Counted from the first letter of the stretch, positions 50,043 to 58,714 are shown. The stretch: 64,000 nt of DNA from Yinghuangia sp035454725 (GCF_051388935.1 NZ_JBPKBI010000005.1:186001-250000), one strand, 5' to 3'. Notes: generated by a model not told the origin, from the letters alone. Program-made: numbers and translations.

Positions 50043-50123
50043 CCGTCGCTTTCCCACGGGGCCGGCCGCCGGCCCGCCGACCGGCGGCGCCGCGCTCGCG
50101 GAAACCCCCGGCGGACCGCTCCC

Positions 50124-51101
50124 TCAGAAGAGAACGCTGGTCAGCGCCGTGCGCCCCTTCACGACGCGCGGGTCGTCCGACCCGACGACATCGAACAGGC
50201 CCAGCAGGTGCACCCGGGCCTTGTTGCGGTCGTCGCCGGTCGTCCGCCGCACGGTGTCGACCAGGCGGTCGAAGGCGTCCTCGATGTGGCCGCCCGCGAC
50301 GTCGAGGTCCGCGACCAGGGTCTGCGCGTCGACGTCGGTCGGGTCGTCGGCGGCCTTGCGGCGCGCCTCGGCGGGGTCGACGTTCTGGGTCCGCAGGATC
50401 AGCTCGACCTGCGCGAGCGCCAGCTTCGCCTCGGTGTGCCCCGGGTGATCGGCAAGCACGTTGCGGTACTCCTGCGCGGCACCCGCGAAGTCGCCCGCGT
50501 CCAAAGCCGCTTCGGCCGCCGCGAGGAGCGGGTCGCCGGCCGGCTCGCCGTCGTCTTCCGCGCCACCGGCCTCGGGGGCGCCCATGCCCTTGAGCCCGAA
50601 CCTCTGCTCTCCGACCATCACGAGCTGGTCGAGGATCTGGCGCAACTGCTCGGCCTGCGGCGCGGCGCGGTCGAACATCGGGGCCAACTGGCCGGCGATG
50701 ACCGCCACCGCGGCCGGGAGGCCCTGGATGCCGGCCTGCATCACCAGCTCCTGCGCGAGCTGCGGGTTCGCGTCGATGTCGAGCCGGGCGAGCACGAAGC
50801 GCCCCGCGAACTCGTCGGCGAGCTGGTCGAGGAGAGCGCCGAGCTGGACGCTGTGCGGCGACCGCTGCGACGAGAACTCCAGCACCACCGGGGCCTGTTG
50901 GGACAGTGCGAGGACCGAGTCGAAGTTCGCCTCGGTCAGGTCGACGACGAAGCCGCCGGCGGGTGCACCGCCGGACGTGCCGTCCGCACCTCCCCGCGCG
51001 GCACTCGCCGCTCGCGCCGCTCGTTGCGCGGCGGCCTCGGACGCCGCTTTGACCGCGCCGAGGTCGACGACCCCGCGCATCGACATGTTTCGTGGCTGCA
51101 T
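50124..51101 (-). CDS. Thioredoxin-fold/TPR co-chaperone (YbbN/CnoX-like)
   Basis: A 325-residue cytoplasmic protein: an Ala-rich N-terminus, a thioredoxin fold at about 50-155 and a TPR-like helical region at 190-325 (AEAALDAGDFAGAAQEYRNV ... GHTEAKLALAQVELIL). The redox site is not CxxC: it reads FSSQRSPHSV, so no disulfide chemistry is possible there. That fits the YbbN/CnoX group, holdases that pass clients to GroEL or DnaK. The ATG at 51101 is the first that matches the expected start (QPRNMSMRGVVDLGAVKAA); its ribosome binding site is weak, and the frame to 51287 is an overrun. Confidence 0.87.
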   Translation of the reverse strand: MQPRNMSMRGVVDLGAVKAASEAAAQRAARAASAARGGADGTSGGAPAGGFVVDLTEANFDSVLALSQQAPVVLEFSSQRSPHSVQLGALLDQLADEFAGRFVLARLDIDANPQLAQELVMQAGIQGLPAAVAVIAGQLAPMFDRAAPQAEQLRQILDQLVMVGEQRFGLKGMGAPEAGGAEDDGEPAGDPLLAAAEAALDAGDFAGAAQEYRNVLADHPGHTEAKLALAQVELILRTQNVDPAEARRKAADDPTDVDAQTLVADLDVAGGHIEDAFDRLVDTVRRTTGDDRNKARVHLLGLFDVVGSDDPRVVKGRTALTSVLF

Positions 51102-51166
51102 GTGCCTATCTTCCACCGTGCGGCGTCCCCGCGGTGCACGGGTCGCGCGCGTTCCGCCGGCTTGGT

Positions 51167-51481
51167 TCAGGCCGTCGCGGGCGACGGCTCGATGAAGATA
51201 CGATCCTTCATCTTCGCCTCGAAGACGAAGGGCCCGAACGGCAGCACCGACGCGATGAACGCGAGCCCGGTCGTCTTGGTGTCCCACGAGAACTTCGTGC
51301 GCATGTCGAGCATCAGCAGCACGTACGCGATGAACAGCACCGCGTGGATGATGCCCAGCGGCATCACCAGGTCGATGTCCGAGACACGGCTGAGGAGCGA
51401 GCCGAGCAACAGCAGCGCCAGGAACGACGCGCCTTCGAGCCGCGAGACGAGCAGGAACCGGGATACGGGGTTGGCCAGCAT
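51167..51481 (-). CDS. DUF3817 small membrane protein (copy 1)
   Basis: A 104-residue protein with three to four hydrophobic segments (FLLVSRLEGASFLALLLLG, IIHAVLFIAYVLLMLD, LAFIASVLPFGPFVFE), the DUF3817 signature including the conserved RLEG and PFGPF elements. It belongs with the next gene upstream, a paralogue 97 bases away. Function unknown; members are common in actinobacteria near this locus. Confidence 0.82.
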   Translation of the reverse strand: MLANPVSRFLLVSRLEGASFLALLLLGSLLSRVSDIDLVMPLGIIHAVLFIAYVLLMLDMRTKFSWDTKTTGLAFIASVLPFGPFVFEAKMKDRIFIEPSPATA

Positions 51482-51578
51482 GGAGGTCACTTTCCGGTAC
51501 GGCGGGAACATCGGGTGGGGAACACGACGTGCGCGGCGGCAGCCGGCCGGCGGACGCCTGCGCACCAGGGGTCAGGCC

Positions 51579-51899
51579 TTAAGCGGGCTGCGCGATCCTT
51601 CCGCTTTCCTGGACGGCCTGCGCTATCTTCCGCTCGGCGACGAACGACGCGAACGGCACCGTTCCGGCGAGCATGATGAGCAGAATGCGCTCGATGCGCC
51701 ACTTCATCTTCCAGGCCAGGTCGAACGACACGGCCAGGTAGATCATGTAGAGCACGCCGTGCACCTGGCTCACGTAGAACGTGACATCCTCGCCCGTGTC
51801 GAAGCCGTACTTGAACACCATGCACAGGCACAGCAGGAGCAGCCACACACCCGTGACGTAGGCCATCACGCGGTAGCGGGTCAGGACAGCAGGCTTCAC
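51579..51899 (-). CDS. DUF3817 small membrane protein (copy 2)
   Basis: A 106-residue paralogue of the following gene: RYRVMAYVTGVWLLLLCLCM, VHGVLYMIYLAVSFDLAW and ILLIMLAGTVPFASFVAER correspond to the same three segments. The GTG at 51899 is chosen because AAGG lies about eight bases upstream and hydrophobic segment spacing then fits; the frame runs to 51986. Upstream lies the MarR gene on the same strand. Confidence 0.8.
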   Translation of the reverse strand: MKPAVLTRYRVMAYVTGVWLLLLCLCMVFKYGFDTGEDVTFYVSQVHGVLYMIYLAVSFDLAWKMKWRIERILLIMLAGTVPFASFVAERKIAQAVQESGRIAQPA

Positions 51900-52041
51900 G
51901 GCGACACACCTTCGTTCGCTTCGCCGCCGGGCGACGGCAGACGACGCTTGCTCCGGCGCCGGGCCTGTGGCCGCGGCACCGTTCACAACAGCACAAGGCA
52001 GACTACGTCGCCCACATCGCGGACTCCGAATCGCCCCCCTG

Positions 52042-52572
52042 TCAGTGCTCCTCGCCGGTCTCCGCGGACTCCTTGAAGTCGCCGGCGTCGACGCGCAGCG
52101 GGAGCAGGACGCGGAAGATCTCGGCGCACTGCTCGTCGTTGTAGACGCCGAGCCCGAAGTCGTGCGCCATCAGGTCGGCGGTGGCGCGTTCGACGATGGC
52201 GCGCCCTTCGTCGGTGATGGTGGCGAGGGTGCCGCGCCCGTCGCGCGGGTTGGGCCGGCGGGCGACGAGGTCGACCCTTTCGAGGCGGTCGATGGTGTTC
52301 GTCACACTTGTCGGGTGCACCATCAGGCGCTCGCCGATCTTGGACAGCGGCAGGGCCCCGTCGCGGCTGAAGGTCAGCAGGACGAGGGCTTCATAGCGCG
52401 CGAAGGTCAGGCCGTACGGCTTGAGCAGCGCGTCCACCTCGGCGAGGAGGATCTGCTGGGCGCGCATGATCGAGGTGATCGCGGCCATCGGCGGGCAGGG
52501 CCCCCAGTGCTCCTCCCAGGACTGTGCGGCGCGGGCGATGGGATCGAAGGGCAGGTTCAGCGGCTTGGGCAC
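52042..52572 (-). CDS. MarR-family transcriptional regulator (minus strand)
   Basis: A 176-residue winged-helix regulator. The DNA-binding part is LPLSKIGERLMVHPTSVTNTIDRLERVDLVARRPNPRDGRG split as recognition helix and wing; the flanking helices form the dimer interface. It starts at the GTG at 52572 with no clear ribosome binding site, so translation may be leaderless. It diverges from a second MarR gene at 52709, with two inverted repeats in the 136 bases between, and precedes the DUF3817 pair on its own strand, which may be its targets. The ligand is unknown. Confidence 0.88.
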   Translation of the reverse strand: MPKPLNLPFDPIARAAQSWEEHWGPCPPMAAITSIMRAQQILLAEVDALLKPYGLTFARYEALVLLTFSRDGALPLSKIGERLMVHPTSVTNTIDRLERVDLVARRPNPRDGRGTLATITDEGRAIVERATADLMAHDFGLGVYNDEQCAEIFRVLLPLRVDAGDFKESAETGEEH

Positions 52573-52631
52573 GGCGGCAGCGTAGTCGCGTCGCCTACCG
52601 GCAAGTATGGTCGGACCGATTTTCGTCCTCC

Positions 52632-52688
52632 GAACAACAGTTCAGCACCGCGCGGCGAGAGCGCCGTCTTTCTTTATTGAATGTTCAA
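52632..52688. promoter_or_regulatory. Two inverted repeats between divergent MarR genes
   Basis: GAAC-AACA-GTTC at 52632-52643 and TTGAA-TG-TTCAA at 52677-52688. The second sits 21 bases before the plus-strand MarR ATG. MarR dimers bind short palindromes of this size, so these are candidate operators for one or both genes. The stretch is notably AT-richer than its surroundings. Confidence 0.45.
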
Positions 52689-52708
52689 CTTCCGGTACGA
52701 TGGGCGCC

Positions 52709-53236
52709 ATGACGGAACCGGAGCCTCGCTGGCTGAGCGACGAAGAACAGCGGATGTGGCGGGCCTCCCTCGGCGTGCTCAATCTGCTCCCGCTGTTCCT
52801 TGAGCGCGACCTCCAGCAGCAGCACAACCTGTCGGTGCACGACTACGAGATCCTGGTACGCCTGTCCGAAGCCCCGGAGCGACGGATCCGGCTGACCGAG
52901 CTCGCGGGCCTGAGCCACCAGTCCAAGAGCCGCCTCAGCCACCAGATGAACCGCATGGAGAACGCCGGTCTGGTCGTCCGCGAAAGCTGCGACTCGGACC
53001 GCCGCGGCCAATGGGCGGTTCTCACCGAGGCCGGCTGGGACCGCCTGGTCAAAGCGGCCCCGGACCACGTGGAAAGCGTGCGGCGGCACTACATGGACCT
53101 CTTCACCGAGGAACAGAAGAAGGTCGTCGGCGAGGCGTTCGCCACCATCGTCGAACACCTCCGCAACGCCGACGGCGGCCAGACGTGCCCCTCCCAGGGC
53201 TGCCCGGGCGCGGAGACGAAACCGGGCCCGAAGTAG
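52709..53236 (+). CDS. MarR-family transcriptional regulator (plus strand)
   Basis: A 175-residue winged-helix protein: MWRASLGVLNLLPLFLERDL is the first dimer helix, RIRLTELAGLSHQSKSRLSHQ the recognition helix, and ESCDSDRRGQWAVLTEAGW the wing. ATG at 52709 is preferred to 52700, though both lack a strong ribosome binding site. It lies where S. coelicolor has a run of MarR genes including absC (SCO5405), a zinc-responsive regulator affecting antibiotic production; identity with absC is possible but the C-terminal CPSQGCPG tail is the only metal-binding hint and does not prove it. Confidence 0.88.
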   Translation: MTEPEPRWLSDEEQRMWRASLGVLNLLPLFLERDLQQQHNLSVHDYEILVRLSEAPERRIRLTELAGLSHQSKSRLSHQMNRMENAGLVVRESCDSDRRGQWAVLTEAGWDRLVKAAPDHVESVRRHYMDLFTEEQKKVVGEAFATIVEHLRNADGGQTCPSQGCPGAETKPGPK

Positions 53237-53237
53237 C

Positions 53238-53355
53238 GGCGCGGCAGCCGGGTCGGCGTGGGCCCGGCCCGCAGTCCGGCGCCGTGCGCACGCACGGGCG
53301 CGGCAGCCGGGTGGGTGTGGGGGCCGCCCGCGGTCCGGCGCCGTGGGCACGCGCG
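53238..53355. repeat. Imperfect 59-bp tandem repeat
   Basis: Two copies of a unit beginning GGCGCGGCAGCCGGGT (53238 and 53297) and ending GTCCGGCGCCGTG follow each other in the spacer between the convergent MarR and meaB genes, with several substitutions. It may act as a transcript end for both genes. Confidence 0.6.
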
Positions 53356-53379
53356 GCGCGGGCACGCGGCCGCGCGACC

Positions 53380-54345
53380 TCACGCCTCCACGAGCCCCGC
53401 GATCAGTTCGTCGGCCGCGGCATAGGGGTCGAGGGTCCCGGCCAGGACGCGGTCCGCGAGCGCGTCGGACGTACGGCCCGCCGCAACACCGCCCATGCGT
53501 TCGCGCAGCGCTGCCAGGGCGATGGCCTCGACCTCACCCCGCACGCGCTGCCGACGGCGCCGCTCCAGCGTCCCGTTCCCGGCCATCCAGGCCCGGTGCT
53601 TCTCCAGGGCCTCGACGACCTCGTCCAGCCCCTCACCGCGCGACGCGACGGTCTTGACGATCGGCGGACGCCATTCCTCCGGGCCGCGAGAGGGGCCGAG
53701 CGACAGCATGTGGTTGAGCTCACGGGCCGTCGTCCGGGCGCCGTCCCGGTCCGCCTTGTTGACGACGTACACGTCACCGATCTCCAGGATCCCGGCCTTC
53801 GCCGCCTGGATCCCATCGCCCATGCCGGGCGCCATCAGCACCACCGTCGTGTCCGCCGCCGACGCCACCTCGACCTCGGACTGCCCGACCCCGACCGTCT
53901 CGACCAGGATCACCTCGCACCCGGCCGCGTCGAGGACGCGCAGCGCCTGCGGCGTCGCCCACGCCAGCCCGCCGAGGTGCCCGCGCGAGGCCATCGACCG
54001 GATGAACACGTTGGGGTCGGTGGCGTGGTCCTGCATGCGGATGCGGTCGCCGAGCAGCGCCCCGCCCGAGAACGGCGACGAGGGGTCGACCGCCAGCACA
54101 CCGACGCGCCTGCCGAGCTTGCGGTACGCCGAAACCAGCGCCGAGGTCGACGTCGACTTCCCGACACCCGGCGGCCCGGTCAGCCCCACGACGTACGCCC
54201 GCCCGGTATACGGAGCCAGCGCGGCCATGACCTCCCGCAACGCGGGCGAGGCGTCCTCCACCAGGGAGATCAGCCGCGCGACAGCCCGCGCCTGCCCGGC
54301 CCGCGCCTGCTCGACCAGCACCGCCACGTCGATTCGCCGCGCCAC
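53380..54345 (-). CDS. meaB: Methylmalonyl-CoA mutase-associated GTPase MeaB
   Basis: A 321-residue G3E GTPase that protects and reloads adenosylcobalamin in acyl-CoA mutases. Walker A is GLTGPPGVGKST, the switch and base-recognition elements are VETVGVGQSEVEVA and VVNKADRDGA. The GTG at 54345 has GGAGG seven bases upstream, and homologues start near this ARRIDVAVLVEQARAG segment; the frame to 54411 is rejected. No mutase subunit gene lies in the window; the thiolase, epimerase and carboxylase/reductase nearby place it in methylmalonyl/ethylmalonyl-CoA metabolism. Confidence 0.95.
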   Translation of the reverse strand: MARRIDVAVLVEQARAGQARAVARLISLVEDASPALREVMAALAPYTGRAYVVGLTGPPGVGKSTSTSALVSAYRKLGRRVGVLAVDPSSPFSGGALLGDRIRMQDHATDPNVFIRSMASRGHLGGLAWATPQALRVLDAAGCEVILVETVGVGQSEVEVASAADTTVVLMAPGMGDGIQAAKAGILEIGDVYVVNKADRDGARTTARELNHMLSLGPSRGPEEWRPPIVKTVASRGEGLDEVVEALEKHRAWMAGNGTLERRRRQRVRGEVEAIALAALRERMGGVAAGRTSDALADRVLAGTLDPYAAADELIAGLVEA

Positions 54346-54379
54346 AGAACCTCCTGTTTCCGCCCCTAAACTGGGCGTC

Positions 54380-55048
54380 ATGGATCCCCAGGAATCAACG
54401 GCATCGGACATCCCGCTGCCGGACGATGTCCACTCACCTGATTACATCGCGGCTTACTCGACCCGCATCCTCGCGCACATCGAACAGTTCCCCGAACTGA
54501 CCGCTCCCGCCGAGTTCCTGACGCTGGAGGCAACGCCGCACGGCCTCTTGATGCAAGCAGCACCGGACCTCGACCACGGACGGTTGCTTCTGCGCCTGCG
54601 GCAACGACTCGAACGCGGCCTCGGTGACCGCGCGGCCGGGCTCAGCGACTCGGGATACGTCGAGGTGCTGGAAAACATCGGCCTGTCGCTTGGGGCATCT
54701 GAGCGGGTCCCGGACTTGACAGTCGTCAACTGGAACGAGCACGTCGATGTCCGCAGTGGCAAAGCCATAACAGCACAGGGCGTGTTGCTGCTCGTCGAGG
54801 TCACGTCCAGTGACCGCCGCGACGATCTGGACCAACTCGACGCCACCGCGAAGCCCCGCCAGTACGCCGCCGCCGGCGTGCCGGTGTACCTCGCTGTGGA
54901 CCGCAGGAAAGGTGCCGTCCTGGTCTTCTCCGACCCCGAGTCGGGCACCTACCCGGAGCCCGCCGTCTACGAGATCGGCGAGAAGATCTGGCTGCCCAAG
55001 CCGATGAGCTTCCACTTGGAAACCGACTTCATGAAGGCGTTCCTGTAG
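54380..55048 (+). CDS. Uma2-family (DUF820) restriction-endonuclease-fold protein
   Basis: A 222-residue protein with the PD-(D/E)xK-type core of Uma2 proteins: ERVPDLTVVNW gives the aspartate and LLLVEVTSSDRRDD the E-x-(T) strand, followed by KPRQYAAAGVPVYLAVDRR. Uma2 genes are abundant in actinomycetes and cyanobacteria and their role is unknown. The ATG at 54380 lacks a ribosome binding site and lies 34 bases from the divergent meaB start, suggesting leaderless translation. Its base composition is slightly lower in GC than that of its neighbours. Confidence 0.83.
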   Translation: MDPQESTASDIPLPDDVHSPDYIAAYSTRILAHIEQFPELTAPAEFLTLEATPHGLLMQAAPDLDHGRLLLRLRQRLERGLGDRAAGLSDSGYVEVLENIGLSLGASERVPDLTVVNWNEHVDVRSGKAITAQGVLLLVEVTSSDRRDDLDQLDATAKPRQYAAAGVPVYLAVDRRKGAVLVFSDPESGTYPEPAVYEIGEKIWLPKPMSFHLETDFMKAFL

Positions 55049-55206
55049 GCCCAGGGCTCAACCGGAAGCGCAACCTCGTGCCGGTCGGCGGGTCGCGGCC
55101 ATGGTCCGTCCGCGTGGCGACTCGCGGTGCACGAAGCTCACGATTCTTGAGACGGCCCTCGCGGCCCGTTCCCCAAGGTTGCCCGCGACCCGCCGTTTCT
55201 GACGAT

Positions 55207-55249
55207 CCGGGGAAGGCGGAGCACAGGGTCGCCGCCCCGCCTTCCCCGG
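55207..55249. terminator. Terminator between Uma2 and thiolase genes
   Basis: CCGGGGAAGGCGG (55207-55219) and its exact complement (55237-55249) form a 13-base stem with a 17-base loop between convergent genes. It is 61 bases from the thiolase stop. Confidence 0.8.
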
Positions 55250-55310
55250 CCGGAGGTGCGAATGCGGGCGGACAACCGTGCAGGAGCACCGCCGCCCGCC
55301 CGCCGGGAAC

Positions 55311-56498
55311 TCAGGCCTTGGGGACCGTCAGGATCAGGGCGTCGCCTTGGCCGCCGCCGCCGCACAGGGCCGCCGCGCCGGTGCCGCCGCCGCGGCGCTT
55401 GAGCTCCAGGGCGAGGTGGAGCACGACGCGGGCGCCGGACATGCCGATCGGGTGGCCGAGAGCGATCGCGCCGCCGTTGACGTTGACCTTTTCGGCGTCC
55501 ACGCCGAGGTCGCGCATCGACTGGATGCCGACCGACGCGAAGGCCTCGTTGATCTCGATGAGGTCGAGGTCGGAGACCGTCAGGCCGGCCTTGCCCAGCG
55601 CGTTGTTGATGGCGTTGGACGGCTGCGAGTGGAGCGAGTTGTCCGGGCCCGCGACGTTGCCGTGCGCGCCGATCTCGGCGATCCACTCCAGGCCCAGTTC
55701 CTCGGCCTTGGCCTTCGACATCACCACGACCGCGCAGGCGCCGTCGGAGATTTGCGACGCGGAGCCGGCGGTGATCGTGCCGTCCTTGGTGAAGGACGGG
55801 CGGAGCTTGGCCAGCGACTCGGCGGTGGTCTCCGGGCGCACGCCCTCGTCGACCGAGAAGACGACCGGGTCGCCCTTCCGCTGCGGGACCTCGACCGGAA
55901 CGATCTCCGCGTCGAAGACGCCGTTCTTCTGCGCCGCCGCCGCACGCTGGTGCGACCGGGCCGCGAACTCGTCCTGCTCCTCGCGGCCGACGCCGAACTT
56001 CGCGTTGAACCTGTCGGTCGACTCGCCCATCGGGACGTGGTCGAACACGTCGGTGAGGCCGTCGTACGCCATCGCGTCCAGGACCTCGAACGCTCCGTAG
56101 CGGAAGCCCTCACGCGACTTCGGCAGCACGTGCGGCGCGTTGGTCATGGACTCCATTCCGCCGGCCACGACGATCTCGAACTCGCCGGCGCGGATGAGCT
56201 GGTCGGCCAGCGCGATCGCGTCCAGGCCGGAGAGACAGACCTTGTTGATCAGCAGCGACGGCACGCTCATCGGAATACCGGCCTTGACCGAAGCCTGGCG
56301 GGCGGGCATCTGCCCGGCGCCGGCCTGGAGTACCTGGCCCATGATCACGTACTGCACCTGGTCGCCCGTGACCCCGGCGCGCTGCAGCGCCTCCTTGATC
56401 ACGATGCCGCCCAGGTCGCTCGCGGAGAAGCCCTTGAGGGAGCCGAGCAGGCGCCCCATCGGGGTACGTGCCCCGGCGACGATGACAGAACCGGCCAT
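55311..56498 (-). CDS. Acetyl-CoA C-acetyltransferase (thiolase)
   Basis: Condenses two acetyl-CoA to acetoacetyl-CoA or cleaves 3-ketoacyl-CoA. The 395-residue protein has the acylated cysteine in INKVCLSGLDAIALA, the histidine in ALGHPIGMSGARVV and the second cysteine in ALCGGGGQGDAL. The ATG at 56498 has GGAGG nine bases upstream. It diverges from the epimerase gene (204 bases). Acetoacetyl-CoA made here would, after reduction and dehydration, feed crotonyl-CoA to the carboxylase/reductase encoded at 57377. Confidence 0.95.
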   Translation of the reverse strand: MAGSVIVAGARTPMGRLLGSLKGFSASDLGGIVIKEALQRAGVTGDQVQYVIMGQVLQAGAGQMPARQASVKAGIPMSVPSLLINKVCLSGLDAIALADQLIRAGEFEIVVAGGMESMTNAPHVLPKSREGFRYGAFEVLDAMAYDGLTDVFDHVPMGESTDRFNAKFGVGREEQDEFAARSHQRAAAAQKNGVFDAEIVPVEVPQRKGDPVVFSVDEGVRPETTAESLAKLRPSFTKDGTITAGSASQISDGACAVVVMSKAKAEELGLEWIAEIGAHGNVAGPDNSLHSQPSNAINNALGKAGLTVSDLDLIEINEAFASVGIQSMRDLGVDAEKVNVNGGAIALGHPIGMSGARVVLHLALELKRRGGGTGAAALCGGGGQGDALILTVPKA

Positions 56499-56701
56499 GA
56501 CTGCGGCCTCCAAGTCAAGGATGAGAGTTTGGGCGGAAACTTACCCGCACGTCAGTGTCGGCTTGCAGAGGGCATGCGGGGGTTGTGCTGTGACACAACC
56601 CACGCCCTGCCCCGGAAGACCTGGACGTGGTCTCGTCCATAGTGTCGCTGGACAATCAGGGTACCTACCCAGAGGTAACCCCAAAGACCCGGGAGGGCAT
56701 C

Positions 56702-57139
56702 GTGCTCACGCGCATCGACCACATCGGCATCGCCTGCCGCAACCTCGACGAATCGGTGGAGTTCTACCGCGCCACGTACGGCTTCGAGGTCTTCCACACC
56801 GAGGTCAACGAGGAGCAGGGCGTCCGCGAGGCCATGCTCAAGATCAACGAGACGGACGACGGCGGCGCGTCGTACCTCCAGCTCCTGGAGCCGATCCGCG
56901 AGGACTCGGCGGTCGGCAAGTGGATGGAGAAGAACGGCGAAGGCGTGCACCACATCGCCTTCGGCACCGCGGACGTGGACGGTGACGCCGCCGCAATCCG
57001 CGACAAGGGGGTCCGGGTCCTGTACGACGAGCCGCGACGTGGTTCCATGGGATCGCGCATCACGTTCTTGCACCCCAAGGACTGCCACGGCGTGCTGACC
57101 GAGCTGGTCACCGCGGCCGACGCCGACGCCGGGCACTGA
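56702..57139 (+). CDS. mce: Methylmalonyl-CoA/ethylmalonyl-CoA epimerase
   Basis: A 145-residue glyoxalase-fold enzyme that interconverts the 2R and 2S forms of methylmalonyl-CoA (and ethylmalonyl-CoA). The metal ligands fall in the DHIGIACRNLDES, GVHHIAFGTADVD and GVLTELV segments. GTG at 56702 with GGGAGG five bases upstream; the frame from 56627 is leader. Followed by two hairpins, so it is probably monocistronic. Confidence 0.95.
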   Translation: MLTRIDHIGIACRNLDESVEFYRATYGFEVFHTEVNEEQGVREAMLKINETDDGGASYLQLLEPIREDSAVGKWMEKNGEGVHHIAFGTADVDGDAAAIRDKGVRVLYDEPRRGSMGSRITFLHPKDCHGVLTELVTAADADAGH

Positions 57140-57159
57140 CCGACACTGCGCCACACCCC

Positions 57160-57279
57160 GCCCCGCCCGCGAAACCCTCCGCGGGCCGGGGCGTACGGGA
57201 GGCCACCGCGGGGCAACTGCGGTGGGCGGACACACAACGTTTTCCTCAAGGGGCGGGTTTGCTGCGAGCCCGCCCCTTG
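57160..57279 (+). terminator. Two consecutive terminator hairpins after mce
   Basis: The first pairs 57160-57171 with 57180-57192 (one bulge, 8-base loop); the second is a perfect 11-base stem CAAGGGGCGGG (57247-57257) with 57269-57279. They isolate mce from ccrA, whose promoter must lie in the 97 bases after the second hairpin. Confidence 0.75.
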
Positions 57280-57376
57280 GCACACCCCGGCGACGCCCCT
57301 ACCGTTACCGGTGGGTAATTTGGCTCGCCGTCGCAGCAGACCCTCAACTCCAGACGCCGACCCTTGGAGGCCGACG

Positions 57377-58714
57377 ATGAAGGAGATTCTCGACGCCATC
57401 CTCGCCGGGGACACCCCGCAGGAAGCGTACGAAGCCCTTCCCCTGCCCGAGTCCTACCGAGCCGTCACCATCCGCAAGGACGAGGAGACGATGTTCGACG
57501 GGCTCGACTCCCGCGACAAGGACCCGCGCTCCTCGCTGCACGTCGACGAGGTGGCCCTGCCCGAGCTCGGCCCGGGCGAGGCGCTCGTCGCGGTGATGGC
57601 CTCGGCCATCAACTACAACACCGTGTGGTCCTCGATCTTCGAGCCGGTCTCGACCTTCCGCTTCCTGGAGCGGTACGGCCGCAGCTCCCCGCTCACCAAG
57701 CGCCACGACCTGCCCTACCACGTGCTCGGCTCGGACCTGGCCGGCGTCGTGCTGCGCACCGGGCCCGGCGTGCACGCGTGGAAGGCCGGCGACGAGGTCG
57801 TCGCGCACTGCCTCTCCGTCGAACTGGAGAGCGCGGACGGCCACAACGACACCATGCTCGACCCCGAGCAGCGCATCTGGGGCTTCGAGACCAACTTCGG
57901 TGGTCTCGCCGACCTCGCGCTGGTGAAGACCAACCAGCTCATGCCCAAGCCGCGGCACCTGTCGTGGGAGGAGGCGGCGTCGCCCGGCCTGGTCAACTCG
58001 ACCGCGTACCGCCAGCTCGTCTCGCGCAACGGCGCCGGCATGAAGCAGGGCGACAACGTGCTGGTCTGGGGCGCCTCCGGCGGCCTGGGCTCGTACGCGA
58101 CGCAGTTCGCCCTCAACGGCGGCGCGACCCCCATCTGCGTCGTCTCGTCGCCGGACAAGGCCGAGATCTGCCGGAACATGGGCGCCGACCTGGTCATCGA
58201 CCGCAAGGCCGAGGACTTCAGGTTCTGGAAGGACGAGCGCACGCAGGACCCGAAGGAGTGGAACCGCTTCGGCAAGCTCATCCGCGAGCTGACCGGCGGC
58301 GAGGACGTCGACATTGTGTTCGAACACCCGGGCCGCGAGACCTTCGGCGCCTCGGTGTACGTCACGCGCAAGGGCGGCACGATCGTGACCTGCGCATCGA
58401 CGAGCGGATTCGTTCACGAATACGACAACCGCTACCTGTGGATGAACCTCAAGCGCATCATCGGCTCCCACTTCGCGAACTACCGCGAGGCGTGGGAGGC
58501 GAACCGGCTGATCGCGAAGGGCAAGATCCACCCCACGCTGTCGCGCACGTACCCCATGGCCGAGGTCGGGCAGGCCGCGTACGACGTGCACCGCAACCTG
58601 CACCAAGGCAAGGTCGGGGTGCTGTGCCTGTCGCCCGAGGAGGGCCTGGGTGTGCGTAACCCCGAGCTGCGCGCACAGCACGTCGACGAGATCAACCGCT
58701 TCCGGAACGTGTGA
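57377..58714 (+). CDS. ccrA: Crotonyl-CoA carboxylase/reductase
   Basis: Reductively carboxylates crotonyl-CoA to ethylmalonyl-CoA with NADPH and CO2. The 445-residue medium-chain dehydrogenase-fold protein retains all four CO2-binding residues described for the Kitasatospora enzyme at identical numbers: N81 (AINYNTVW), F170 and E171 (WGFETNFGG) and H365 (GSHFANYRE). The cofactor loop is VWGASGGLGSYATQFAL. ATG at 57377 with TTGGAGG seven bases upstream. A hairpin follows at 58799. Ethylmalonyl-CoA serves both acetate assimilation and polyketide extension. Confidence 0.97.
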   Translation: MKEILDAILAGDTPQEAYEALPLPESYRAVTIRKDEETMFDGLDSRDKDPRSSLHVDEVALPELGPGEALVAVMASAINYNTVWSSIFEPVSTFRFLERYGRSSPLTKRHDLPYHVLGSDLAGVVLRTGPGVHAWKAGDEVVAHCLSVELESADGHNDTMLDPEQRIWGFETNFGGLADLALVKTNQLMPKPRHLSWEEAASPGLVNSTAYRQLVSRNGAGMKQGDNVLVWGASGGLGSYATQFALNGGATPICVVSSPDKAEICRNMGADLVIDRKAEDFRFWKDERTQDPKEWNRFGKLIRELTGGEDVDIVFEHPGRETFGASVYVTRKGGTIVTCASTSGFVHEYDNRYLWMNLKRIIGSHFANYREAWEANRLIAKGKIHPTLSRTYPMAEVGQAAYDVHRNLHQGKVGVLCLSPEEGLGVRNPELRAQHVDEINRFRNV

